This document shows, piece after piece, positions 33,383-41,295 of a DNA stretch of 42,244 nucleotides. Position numbers and translations under genes: made by a program. The stretch is from CADCWK01 sp964244115 (GTDB taxonomy: Bacteria; Chloroflexota; Chloroflexia; Thermomicrobiales; UBA6265): the NCBI GenBank assembly GCA_964244115.1, contig CAXTHM010000030.1, positions 1 to 42,244 of the forward strand, read 5' to 3'. Every line of letters begins with the position of its first letter. Within the stretch, counting starts at the first letter, position 1. The notes beneath the pieces are model-generated. The model searched no databases. It was not told the origin of the DNA and saw nothing but the letters and a program-made list of their open reading frames with translations.

Positions 33383-34281
33383 GCGCGACGCTCGACCAGG
33401 CCGCGCCCCGGCTCGACACCCGCCCGGAGACCGTCCCGGACCTCGCCCGGCCGGCGCACCGCCGCTACCGGCTCCATCTCACGCTCGGTGGCTGGGTCGG
33501 GGTCGGGCTGCTCGCGTCGTTGGCGGTCGTGGCGCTGTTCGGCCCCTGGCTGACGCCGGCCGACCCCGCCGCCCAGGAACTCCGCGCCCGGCTCCAGCCG
33601 CCGGTCTGGCTGGGCGGCTCGTGGGGTCACCCGCTCGGCACCGACGGGCTCGGCCGCGACCTGCTCGCCCGGATCATCGCCGGCGCCCGCGTCTCGCTGC
33701 TGATCGGCCTGACCGCGACGCTCGTCTCCGGCGCGATCGGCGTCACGCTCGGGCTGATGGCCGGCGGGACGGGCCCACGCTGGGACCGGCTGATCATGTG
33801 GCTGGCCGACGTCGAGCTGGCGATCCCGGCGATCCTGATCGGCCTCGGGGTGGCAGCGACGCTCGGCGCGTCCTTCCGCAACGTCCTGATCGTGCTGATC
33901 GTCACCGGCTGGGTCGGTTACGCCCGGATCGTCCGGCTCCAGTCGCTGGCGCTGCGCGGCTCGCCGTGGATGGAGGCGGCCCGGTCGCTCGGGGCGTCCC
34001 CCGTCCGGCTGCTGCTGCGCCACCTGCTGCCCAACCTGGCCGGGCCGATCATCGTCGTCGCCTCCCAGCAGGTCGCCGCGATGATCCTCTACGAGGCCTC
34101 GCTCAGCTTCCTCGGCCTCGGCGTCCCGCTGGAGACCGTCACCTGGGGCGGGATGATGAACGCCGGCCGCGAGCAGCTCTCGGCGGCCTGGTGGGTCTCG
34201 ACGATGCCGGGCGTGGCGCTGGCCCTGACGGTCCTCGCCTTCAACCTGACCGGCGACTGGCTGACGGAGCGGTTGCGATGA
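33379..34281 (+). CDS. Oligopeptide-type ABC transporter permease (DppC-like)
   Basis: A 300-residue partner permease. After a cytoplasmic N-terminal segment (LDTRPETVPDLARPAHRRYR), a first membrane helix (WVGVGLLASLAVVALFGPWL) and the HPLGTDGLGRDLLARIIAGA motif typical of DppC, the core includes the EAA loop (MEAARSLGASPVRLLLRHLL) and FLGLGVPLETVTWGGMM near the end. It overlaps the upstream permease by 4 bases. The 265-base gap to the first binding protein is filled by a MITE-like inverted repeat, which may weaken or uncouple downstream expression. Confidence 0.92.
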   Translation: MSATLDQAAPRLDTRPETVPDLARPAHRRYRLHLTLGGWVGVGLLASLAVVALFGPWLTPADPAAQELRARLQPPVWLGGSWGHPLGTDGLGRDLLARIIAGARVSLLIGLTATLVSGAIGVTLGLMAGGTGPRWDRLIMWLADVELAIPAILIGLGVAATLGASFRNVLIVLIVTGWVGYARIVRLQSLALRGSPWMEAARSLGASPVRLLLRHLLPNLAGPIIVVASQQVAAMILYEASLSFLGLGVPLETVTWGGMMNAGREQLSAAWWVSTMPGVALALTVLAFNLTGDWLTERLR

Positions 34282-34312
34282 AGTTGAGATTCATAAGGCG
34301 CAGGGCGATGGA

Positions 34313-34469
34313 CGTAGGGTCACGCCCTTGGGCTGACCGGCCGCCGCAGCGGCCATCGCCCCGCAGGGCGATAACGGCTCTCGGTGACCGTTCGGAGGGA
34401 GTCGATCACGCTGGTCGCGAACGAGATTGCGCCTGCGGGCGCCGGTCAGCCCAAGGGCGTGACCCTACG
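34313..34469. mobile_element. MITE-like element, 157 bp with 29-bp terminal inverted repeats
   Basis: CGTAGGGTCACGCCCTTGGG and following bases at 34313-34341 are exactly complementary to 34441-34469. The interior contains short palindromes (GCCGCCGCAGCGGC, ATCGCCCCGCAGGGCGAT), and 34337-34377 is identical over 41 bases to 37927-37967. There is no coding capacity and no clear target-site duplication. It lies inside the transporter operon between the permease and binding-protein genes. Confidence 0.7.
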
Positions 34470-34546
34470 ACAACGCACCGCATCCCACGTCGCTCTACCC
34501 TCCAGACACCCCACCGGACAACGCATACGAGAGGAAGCCCGACGCC

Positions 34547-36121
34547 GTGACAGACCGCTTTCATCCACCACAGCTGACCCGGCGGACGCTCCTCGGGGCG
34601 GCGACCGGGACCGCCACGCTGGCCGTGACCGGCCGGCCGCTCGCCACGGCCGCGCAGGACGCGACGCCGGCCGGGGTGGCAGCTGGCTCGCCGATCCCGC
34701 CGGACCCCGGCAACGTCACGATCGACCTGCCGATCGAACCGGCCACGCTCGACCCGGCCCTGACCTACGACGCCAACGGCTGGTCGATCATCCATTCCCT
34801 CTACGACAGCCTCGTCGCCTACGACACCAGCGGGACGCTGCTCCCGCTGCTGGCCGAGTCCTGGGACGTCTCCGACCCGCTGGCGCTGACCTTCCGGATC
34901 CGACCCGGCGTCACGTTCCACGACGGCAGCCCGCTGACCGCCGCCGACGTCGTCGCGACGGTCGCCCACCTCCAGTCGCCGGATACCGCCTCACAGGCCG
35001 CCGGCAACTTCGCCGTCGTCACCGCGACCGAGGCGATCGACGACCTGACGGTACGGCTGAAACTGGCCGCCCCGGCGCCGTACCTGCTCGCCCAGATCGC
35101 CGCCTACCTGGCCATCGTCCCGGCCGCCGCCCTCGCGGCCGGCGCCGACCTCTCCGCCGCCCCGATCGGGACCGGCCCTTACCGCTTCGACGGCTGGGAC
35201 CGCGGCGAGGAGCTCCGGCTCACCGCCAACCACGGATACGCCGGCGGCGCGATCAAGGGCTGGCCGATCGCCGAGACCGCGACCTTCCGGTTCGTCAACG
35301 ATGCCTCGACCCGGGTCGCCGACCTGCTCTCGGAGGCCACCGGGATCATCCGGGACGTGCCGGCGGACGACATCGGGTCGGTCGAGGAGAGCGACTCGGC
35401 GACGGTCGCCGTGGCGCCGGTCTCCGGGCTGCTCTTCGTCCGGATCGCGACCGACGTGGCGCCGTTCGACGACCCGCGCGTCCGGCGGGCGCTCAACCTG
35501 GCGGTCGATGTCGATGGCATCGTCGCCACGCTGGTCGGCGGCTCCGGGCAGCGGCTGGCGACGCTGCTCGACCTGACCAGCCTCGGCTACGACGCGGCCC
35601 TGCCGCCCTACGCCTACGACCCGGACCGGGCCCTGGCCCTGCTGGCCGAGGCCGGGCTGGGCGATGGTTTCGAGACGACGCTGGAGGTGACGACCTCCGA
35701 CAGCCAGGTCATCGCCGAGGCCATCGCCGGGCAGCTCGCCATGGTCGGGATCACCGCGACGGTCAGCGTCGTCGAGAAGTCGGCCTTCGACGCGACCTAC
35801 GCCGACCCGACGGCCGCCCCGCTCCGGATGGTGACGTGGACGCCGCTGTTCGACCCCTACTCCCTGCTCGGGCTGGTCGTCGCCTCGGACGGCTTCCTGT
35901 CCCGTTACGCCAACCCCGACGCCGACGCGCTGATCGCGGCCGGCGCGACGGCAACCGACCCGGTCGACCGGGCCGACGCCTACCGGCAGCTCGGCTCGCT
36001 GCTCCACGACGACCCGCCGGCGATCTTCCTCTACAACCTGACCGCCCGCTACGGGGTCGCCAACGACGTCACCGGCTGGCAACCGCGGCCGGACGAGTAC
36101 ACCCTGCCGGTCCGCCGGTAG
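34547..36121 (+). CDS. Family 5 solute-binding protein, first copy
   Basis: A 524-residue extracytoplasmic binding protein of the DppA/OppA type (SBP_bac_5). The leader has a twin-arginine motif (LTRRTLLGAATGTATLAV) and cleavage around TAAQDATPAG, so Tat export is expected. The mature part has the family start (PATLDPALTYDANGWSIIHS), SLYDSLVAYDTSGTLLPLLA, WDVSDPLALTFRIRPGVTFH, and TGPYRFDGWDRGEELRLTAN; the C-terminus ends WQPRPDEYTLPVRR. The GTG start follows GAGGAAG. It is a paralog of the next gene and should deliver solute to the two permeases upstream. Confidence 0.92.
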   Translation: MTDRFHPPQLTRRTLLGAATGTATLAVTGRPLATAAQDATPAGVAAGSPIPPDPGNVTIDLPIEPATLDPALTYDANGWSIIHSLYDSLVAYDTSGTLLPLLAESWDVSDPLALTFRIRPGVTFHDGSPLTAADVVATVAHLQSPDTASQAAGNFAVVTATEAIDDLTVRLKLAAPAPYLLAQIAAYLAIVPAAALAAGADLSAAPIGTGPYRFDGWDRGEELRLTANHGYAGGAIKGWPIAETATFRFVNDASTRVADLLSEATGIIRDVPADDIGSVEESDSATVAVAPVSGLLFVRIATDVAPFDDPRVRRALNLAVDVDGIVATLVGGSGQRLATLLDLTSLGYDAALPPYAYDPDRALALLAEAGLGDGFETTLEVTTSDSQVIAEAIAGQLAMVGITATVSVVEKSAFDATYADPTAAPLRMVTWTPLFDPYSLLGLVVASDGFLSRYANPDADALIAAGATATDPVDRADAYRQLGSLLHDDPPAIFLYNLTARYGVANDVTGWQPRPDEYTLPVRR

Positions 36122-36197
36122 TCATCACTGTCCCGTCCCGTCCGATCGACCCATCGCACCGCATCGGTCGCCCATCGGCGGCCAGGGAGTTCACCCC

Positions 36198-37784
36198 GTG
36201 ACGACCGCCCCCCGGACCATCTCGCGTCGCACCATCGTCCAGGCTGGCGCCGCACTCGGTGGCGTCCCGCTGGCCGCGTCCCTGCCCGGTGGTGCGTCCG
36301 CAATCGCCCAGACCGGCACCCCCGCCGCGACGCCGATCGCCCCCTTGCGGGAGTCGATGACGATCATCCTCGCCGCCGAGCCGCCGGTCCTCGACCCGAT
36401 CCGGACCTACGACATCGACGGCTGGTCGATCGTCCATTCCGTCTACGACACCCTCGTCGTCCGGGCGGCGGACGGCTCGCTCCAGCCGCTGCTGGCCGAG
36501 TCGTTCTCCCAGCCGGACGATGTCACGATCGAGTTCATCCTCCGGACCGGCGTGACGTTCCACAACGGCGAAGTCTTCGACAGCCGCTCCGTCGTCGCGA
36601 CGGTCGCCCACATGCAGGACCCGGACACGGCCTCGCAGGTGGCGACCGACTTCTCGGCGATCACCAGCGTCGAGGCGGTCGATGCCCGGACGGTCCGGTT
36701 CCACCTGTCGCAGCCAGCCCCGGCCCTGCTCGGCCAGGTCGCGGTCTACCTCGGCATGATGCCGCCGGAGTATGTCGCCAACCCGGACAACGAGTTCGGT
36801 GCCAATGCGCCCGTCGGGACCGGCCCCTACCGGTTCGTCGCCTGGGAGCGCGGGCAGCAGGTCACGCTGGCGGCCAACCCGGACTACCAGCCCTCGGCCA
36901 AGGGCGGCCCGCTGGCGACGAACGTCACCTTCCGGTTCGGCGGCGAGGCGACGACGCGGGTCTCGGACCTGCTCGCCGGCAGCGCCGACATCGTCCGCGG
37001 CGTCCCGCAGGACCAGGTCGCCAGCGTCGACGGGAGCGGCGTGGCGACGACGATCGCTTCCCCGGTCGCGGGTCTGACCTTCATCCGGCTGCCGAACAGC
37101 GTCCAGCCCTGGGCGAACAACGCCCTCCGCCGCGCGGCCAACTACGCGGTCGACGTCGACGGGATCATCGCCGCGCTGCTCGGCGGCCAGGGGCAGCGCC
37201 TCGCGACCCTGCTCGCGCCCGAGAGCCTCGGCTACGACCCGGACCTGGCCGCGTACGAGTACGACCCGGACAAGGCCACCCAACTCATCGAGGACGCCGA
37301 GCTCACTCAGGGCACCGCCGCCGAACTCCAGATCACCGCCGGGGCTAACCAGGCCATCGCGGAGGCGATCGCCGCCCAGCTCGGCGAGGTCGGCATCCGG
37401 ACGACGGTCGAGGTCGTCGACCAGGCGACCTTCAACGAGGGCTGGCAGGACGAGCAGACCACCGACGTGCCGAAGCGGACGCTGCTGCGGCTGGTGACGT
37501 GGCGACCGGTCTTCGACCCGCAGTCGCTGTTCAACCTGATGTTCACCACGACCGGCTTCCTCTCCCGGTTCAGCGACACCGACCTCGACGCCATGATCGC
37601 CGCGGCCGGCACGGACAGTGACCCCGAGAGCCGGGCCGACCGGTTCCGCGAGATCGGCCAGGTCATGCACGACACGCCGCCGGCGATCTTCCTCTGGAAC
37701 GTGACCGCGCTCTACGGCGTCAGCACCGCCCTGACCGGCTGGCAGCCCCGACCGGACGAGTACATCCTGCCGCTGACGGTGTAA
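36198..37784 (+). CDS. Family 5 solute-binding protein, second copy
   Basis: A 528-residue paralog of the preceding gene. The leader again has twin arginines (ISRRTIVQAGAALGGVPLAA) with cleavage about AIAQTGTPAATP. Matching stretches include PVLDPIRTYDIDGWSIVHSV, DTLVVRAADGSLQPLLAESF, TGPYRFVAWERGQQVTLAAN and the end WQPRPDEYILPLTV. The two differ along their length, so they probably bind related but distinct ligands or differ in affinity. A GTG start follows AGGGAG with 8-base spacing; the gap to the first copy is 76 bases. No ATPase follows. Confidence 0.92.
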   Translation: MTTAPRTISRRTIVQAGAALGGVPLAASLPGGASAIAQTGTPAATPIAPLRESMTIILAAEPPVLDPIRTYDIDGWSIVHSVYDTLVVRAADGSLQPLLAESFSQPDDVTIEFILRTGVTFHNGEVFDSRSVVATVAHMQDPDTASQVATDFSAITSVEAVDARTVRFHLSQPAPALLGQVAVYLGMMPPEYVANPDNEFGANAPVGTGPYRFVAWERGQQVTLAANPDYQPSAKGGPLATNVTFRFGGEATTRVSDLLAGSADIVRGVPQDQVASVDGSGVATTIASPVAGLTFIRLPNSVQPWANNALRRAANYAVDVDGIIAALLGGQGQRLATLLAPESLGYDPDLAAYEYDPDKATQLIEDAELTQGTAAELQITAGANQAIAEAIAAQLGEVGIRTTVEVVDQATFNEGWQDEQTTDVPKRTLLRLVTWRPVFDPQSLFNLMFTTTGFLSRFSDTDLDAMIAAAGTDSDPESRADRFREIGQVMHDTPPAIFLWNVTALYGVSTALTGWQPRPDEYILPLTV

Positions 37785-37786
37785 CC

Positions 37787-38100
37787 TCACCCCCCAGCCC
37801 CCTCTCCATCACGCTGACGTGCTTCGCACTTGCGGCTGGAGAGGGGGAGCACGCCGGCAACGGCGACCAATCCGTAGGGGCGACCCTTGTGGTGGTCAGG
37901 TCCTCGTAGGGGCGACGCTTGCGAGCCCGGCCGCCGCAGCGGCCATCGCCCCGCAGGGCGATAACGGTGTCCGCGATCGGCCTGTTTTCTTTGATCTGGT
38001 CGGTCGCGGAGGAGACCTCTCCCCCGGCCCCTCTCCGGGCATGAGCGCCGCAGCGCGAAACGAGCCGGGGAGGGGCTTGGGGAGGGGACGCTCCGCCACC
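37787..38100. repeat. Cluster of intergenic palindromic repeats
   Basis: Contains a CCCCCTCTCC ... GGAGAGGGGG hairpin (37787-37850), two copies of CGTAGGGGCGAC(C/G)CTTG (about 37874 and 37905), the 41-base block shared with 34337-34377 (37927-37967), and a second GGGGAGAGG-type palindrome (38001-38099) that matches 32255-32361. There is no coding capacity. It separates the transporter operon from the PPOX-nitroreductase gene. Confidence 0.75.
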
Positions 38101-38152
38101 GCACCACTCCCGACAAACAAGGCAGCCCGTCAAAAGAAAGCACCCCTCCCCC

Positions 38153-39271
38153 ATGACCGACGTGACCGAGCCGACCGACCAGACTCAGCAAACCCTCCGC
38201 TTCATCGCCAGCCGCCGGTTCGGGACGCTCGTCACGAGCACCGCCGCCGGTCGGCCGTCGGCGGTGCCATGCGTCTACGCCGTCCTCGACGGCCCGGATA
38301 CGGGCGGACCGGACACGGGCGGCCCGGCGATCGTCATCGCGCTGGACGACAAGCCGAAGTCCGTCCCGGTCCGCGAGCTGGTCCGGGTCCGGAACATCCT
38401 CGCCAACCCGACGGCGACGCTGCTCGTCAGCGACGAGGGCGAGGACTGGGCGCGGCTGGGCTGGGCGACCGCGCGGGGAGCGGCGGCGCTGGTCGAACCG
38501 GGCGCGGCGGGGCACGCCACCGCTATCACGGAACTGCGGGGCAAGTACCCGCAGTACGCGACGCACGACCTCGAGCACGCCCCCCAGATCTGGCTCAGGC
38601 CGGAACGGGTCTGGGGCTGGTCGGCAACGGGTGACCTCGACGCGACCCGGCCGACGGAGCAGCGGCCGACCGATCTGTCTGGGGTCGTCCGGGGGCGGCG
38701 TTCGGTGCGCTCCTTCCGGCCCGAACCGGTCCCGCGCGAGGCGATCCTGCGGGCGATCGAATCGGCCGGCTGGGCGCCCTCCCCGCACGGGACGCAGCCG
38801 TGGCGGTTCGTCGTGCTGGAGTCCCGTGAGCGCCGGGCGGAACTGGCCGAGGCGATGTCGGCGACCTGGCGGGCGCAGCTCTCGCTGGATAGCCACGACC
38901 CCTCCGAGATCGAGCGCCGCGTCCGCAACAGCCGCGACCGGCTCGTGACGCCGCCCCTGCTCGTCCTGCTCTGCCGCTACCTGCCGGACACCCATGTCTA
39001 CCCCGACCCGGACCGCCAGCTCGCCGAACAGACGATGGTGACCCAGAGCCTCGGCGCCGCCGCCCAGAATTTCCTGCTGTCGCTCTACGCCGATGGGCTG
39101 GACGCCGGCTGGATGTGCGCCCCGCTGTTCGCCCCGGACCTGATCGTCGCGACCCTCGGGCTGGACCCGGCGCTGGAACCGCACGCCTTCTTCCCGGTCG
39201 GCTACCCCGCGAAGGACCCGAGCCGCCGCCCCCGCCGCTCGGTGGAGGAGCTCATCGCCCGCTGGGAGTAG
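38153..39271 (+). CDS. PPOX domain-nitroreductase fusion protein
   Basis: A 372-residue two-domain oxidoreductase. Residues about 10-155 are a PPOX/F420-type split barrel of the TIGR03668-like kind (LRFIASRRFGTLVTSTAAGR, ALDDKPKSVPVRELVRVRNI). Residues about 178-372 are an FMN nitroreductase (VVRGRRSVRSFRPEPVPREA, SAGWAPSPHGTQPWRFVVLE, ending FFPVGYPAKDP) similar in style to the C-terminal half of FbiB, which matures coenzyme F420. The pairing suggests a role in F420/flavin chemistry, but is not proof of one. The ribosome site is weak. It may belong functionally with the FMN-riboswitch transporter upstream, though repeats intervene. Confidence 0.88.
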   Translation: MTDVTEPTDQTQQTLRFIASRRFGTLVTSTAAGRPSAVPCVYAVLDGPDTGGPDTGGPAIVIALDDKPKSVPVRELVRVRNILANPTATLLVSDEGEDWARLGWATARGAAALVEPGAAGHATAITELRGKYPQYATHDLEHAPQIWLRPERVWGWSATGDLDATRPTEQRPTDLSGVVRGRRSVRSFRPEPVPREAILRAIESAGWAPSPHGTQPWRFVVLESRERRAELAEAMSATWRAQLSLDSHDPSEIERRVRNSRDRLVTPPLLVLLCRYLPDTHVYPDPDRQLAEQTMVTQSLGAAAQNFLLSLYADGLDAGWMCAPLFAPDLIVATLGLDPALEPHAFFPVGYPAKDPSRRPRRSVEELIARWE

Positions 39272-39356
39272 CTGGTAACGCAGCGCCAAACCGGCCCTTC
39301 GGCGAATCCTCTCCAGCCCACGCCGTGGGCGAAGGCCGGGCCGACCCGGTGGCGGC

Positions 39357-40574
39357 TCAATCCAGTCGAGCAGCCCGGCTCCCGGTCTCGACCGGCTCAC
39401 CGTCGTAGGTCAGGCTGGCGGTGACGTCGACGACGCGACTCCGGACGTCCTCGCCGAGGTCGTCGGTCAGGCCGACCTGGCTGACGCCGAGCAGCAGACC
39501 GCTGCTCTCGTCCAGGACGATGCAGTCCACGACGATGAACTGGTCCTGGTCGCTGCCGTCCGCGAACTCCAGGTTGTAGGTGTAGCCCGCCGAGGCGATC
39601 CGGTCGTTGGACTCGAACGGGTCGCCGGTCAGCGGGTCGTCGATCTCCTCGATGCCGGTGATCGTGTCGCCGGAGGCCAGTTCGATCGGGTCGTCGCTGT
39701 CGACGTCGTTGACGAGCTCATCGACCAGTCCGCTGACGCAGTCATCGAGGTCGCCGTCCCACTCCTCCGAGCCCTCGTAGAAGACACGGGTGGCGGAGTC
39801 GGTCGCGAGCAGCTTCAGGCGATCGCGGCCGAGGGTGCGGAGCGTCTCGTCGGTCTCGACGTCCCAGTCGGACGCATCCCAGCCGAGGCCGTAGCCATAC
39901 GTCGGGCTGACGTAGGTCCCGGCGTCAGCGTCGGCGCCGGTCGGTACATCGTCGTCGGCGCTGGGCTCCTCGGTCGGCGTGGGCGCGTCGCTCTCGCCGA
40001 TGACGATGTCCGCGACCAGAGCGGCGACGGCCGCCGCGTCGTCATCGAGCCCGGCCAGCAGCACGACGTGGTAGACGATCAGGACGGACTCGTCGGGCAC
40101 GATCGTCTGGCAGAGGACGGTCGTCGCGATCTCCTGCTCGTCGTCGTCCTCGTCCAGGCTGGTGACGGTGACGCCCCCGTAGGCCCGGGCGTCACCGTCC
40201 TGCTCGCCGAGGTCGAGGTCCGACGCGTCGATCGGCTCGCTTCCCTCGACGTCCGGCGGGGCCGTGACGTTGGCGAGTTCCCCATCGACGCAGTCGCTCG
40301 CGTTGCCACCGTAGAGCGTGTCGGCGAGGAAGGTGACGGTCGAGTCACCGCCGGTCAGGACGAGATCGGCGGCATCGCCGGTGTCGGTTTCCTCCCAGTC
40401 CGCGCCATCCCACGAGACGGACCACTCCAGCCCATCGGCCGTACTCTGGTAACGCTCGTCCGCCTGAGCCGCCGCCGGCGTCACGGCGGTCGCCAGCGAC
40501 CAGAGGATGAGGAGTGCCGCGAGCAGCCCGCGAAGCGGTCCAGTCGTTCCGTGTCGTCCTGACCGTTCGCGCAT
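39357..40574 (-). CDS. Acidic secreted two-domain protein
   Basis: A 405-residue exported protein with a signal peptide (PLRGLLAALLILWSLATAVTP, cleavage near AAAQADERYQ) and a very acidic mature part. Two repeated domains of about 170 residues are joined by a Thr/Pro/Asp linker (ESDAPTPTEEPSADDDVPTG). The first begins GLEWSVSWDGADWEETDTGD, and the second SPTYGYGLGWDASDWDVETD. Each has a central Cys (ASDCVDGELANV, LDDCVSGLVDEL) that could pair with a later one. It is a paralog of the neighbouring gene at 41296. GAGGGA before the ATG supports the start. Function unknown; acidic composition suggests calcium or surface exposure. Confidence 0.75.
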   Translation of the reverse strand: MRERSGRHGTTGPLRGLLAALLILWSLATAVTPAAAQADERYQSTADGLEWSVSWDGADWEETDTGDAADLVLTGGDSTVTFLADTLYGGNASDCVDGELANVTAPPDVEGSEPIDASDLDLGEQDGDARAYGGVTVTSLDEDDDEQEIATTVLCQTIVPDESVLIVYHVVLLAGLDDDAAAVAALVADIVIGESDAPTPTEEPSADDDVPTGADADAGTYVSPTYGYGLGWDASDWDVETDETLRTLGRDRLKLLATDSATRVFYEGSEEWDGDLDDCVSGLVDELVNDVDSDDPIELASGDTITGIEEIDDPLTGDPFESNDRIASAGYTYNLEFADGSDQDQFIVVDCIVLDESSGLLLGVSQVGLTDDLGEDVRSRVVDVTASLTYDGEPVETGSRAARLD

Positions 40575-40683
40575 CGTCGTCCCTCGTCGCTACCCCGAAG
40601 CCCCGGTGACCTGACAACCGGTCAGGAGATGGGCGCATGATACCGAATGACTCCCGTTGTCATCGAAACGCGGTGGTTGCGAA

Positions 40684-40979
40684 GCAGACCTCTCCCCCAC
40701 CCCCTCTCCGGCTCCCGGATCGCTCCATCGCCTGAAGGCGATTTCGACTCACCGGGCCCGGAGAGGGGCTCCCGCATGTCGCGCTGAAGCGCTCCGAACA
40801 TTCCATCCACATCGCTCGGGCCGTCATTACCGCTCTCCGTTAGCGTGCCCGAGTTCGATCACGGCTGCTGCTCCCCGCTCCGGACACCTGCGAGCCGCAG
40901 CGCAGCGAGAGCCACTTGTGGCGGGTGAGCGAGAAGGTGAGCCAGAGAAGAGTCTCGCTTTGCTGGGGGGAGAGGTCTG
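40684..40979. repeat. Approximately 296-bp element bounded by 15-bp inverted repeats
   Basis: GCAGACCTCTCCCCC (40684-40698) is exactly complementary to 40965-40979. The interior contains GGAGAGGGG and CCCGCTCCGG stretches resembling the repeats at 32255 and 38001. No gene is supported in 40575-41295. It may be a MITE-like or composite palindromic element. Confidence 0.65.
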
Positions 40980-41185
40980 CTCAGCCACCCGGTCGCTTAC
41001 CCGCCAGACACGTCGTCACTGACCAATGAGCCGGAGGCCAGCCAGCAGGCCGTCGATCTGGTCGGACGCATCGTCGGAAGGTCGGCAGCGGGGCCAGTGA
41101 ACCCGATGGCGTGGGCGCCGGGCGCCGGGCGCCGTCATCAACTGTCCGGATCGCGAACTCCCCGTCGTCGCCGGGCGGACAGCAT

Positions 41186-41220
41186 GAGGGACGGTGCCCG
41201 CCTCCCCGGCACCGTCCCTC
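41186..41220 (-). terminator. Terminator-like hairpin after the last gene
   Basis: GAGGGACGGTGCC (41186-41198) and GGCACCGTCCCTC (41208-41220) form a perfect 13-bp stem, 76 bases beyond the stop of the minus-strand acidic protein. No T-run follows. Confidence 0.6.
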
Positions 41221-41295
41221 CGCGTCGTATTCGCCGTGTTCCGCTGTCATGACCGGTCGCTGTCCTCATCGGGTCGGGCGGCCGGACGGAACGGA

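Noticed and set aside
34384..36201. 605-residue frame overlapping the first binding protein in another frame
   Set aside because: Arg-rich shadow of the binding-protein gene, which has a Tat leader and family motifs.
36069..37790. 573-residue minus-strand open frame opposite the second binding protein
   Set aside because: It is Arg/Asp/Gly-rich, lacks family features, and mirrors a well-supported gene. High GC makes antisense stops rare.
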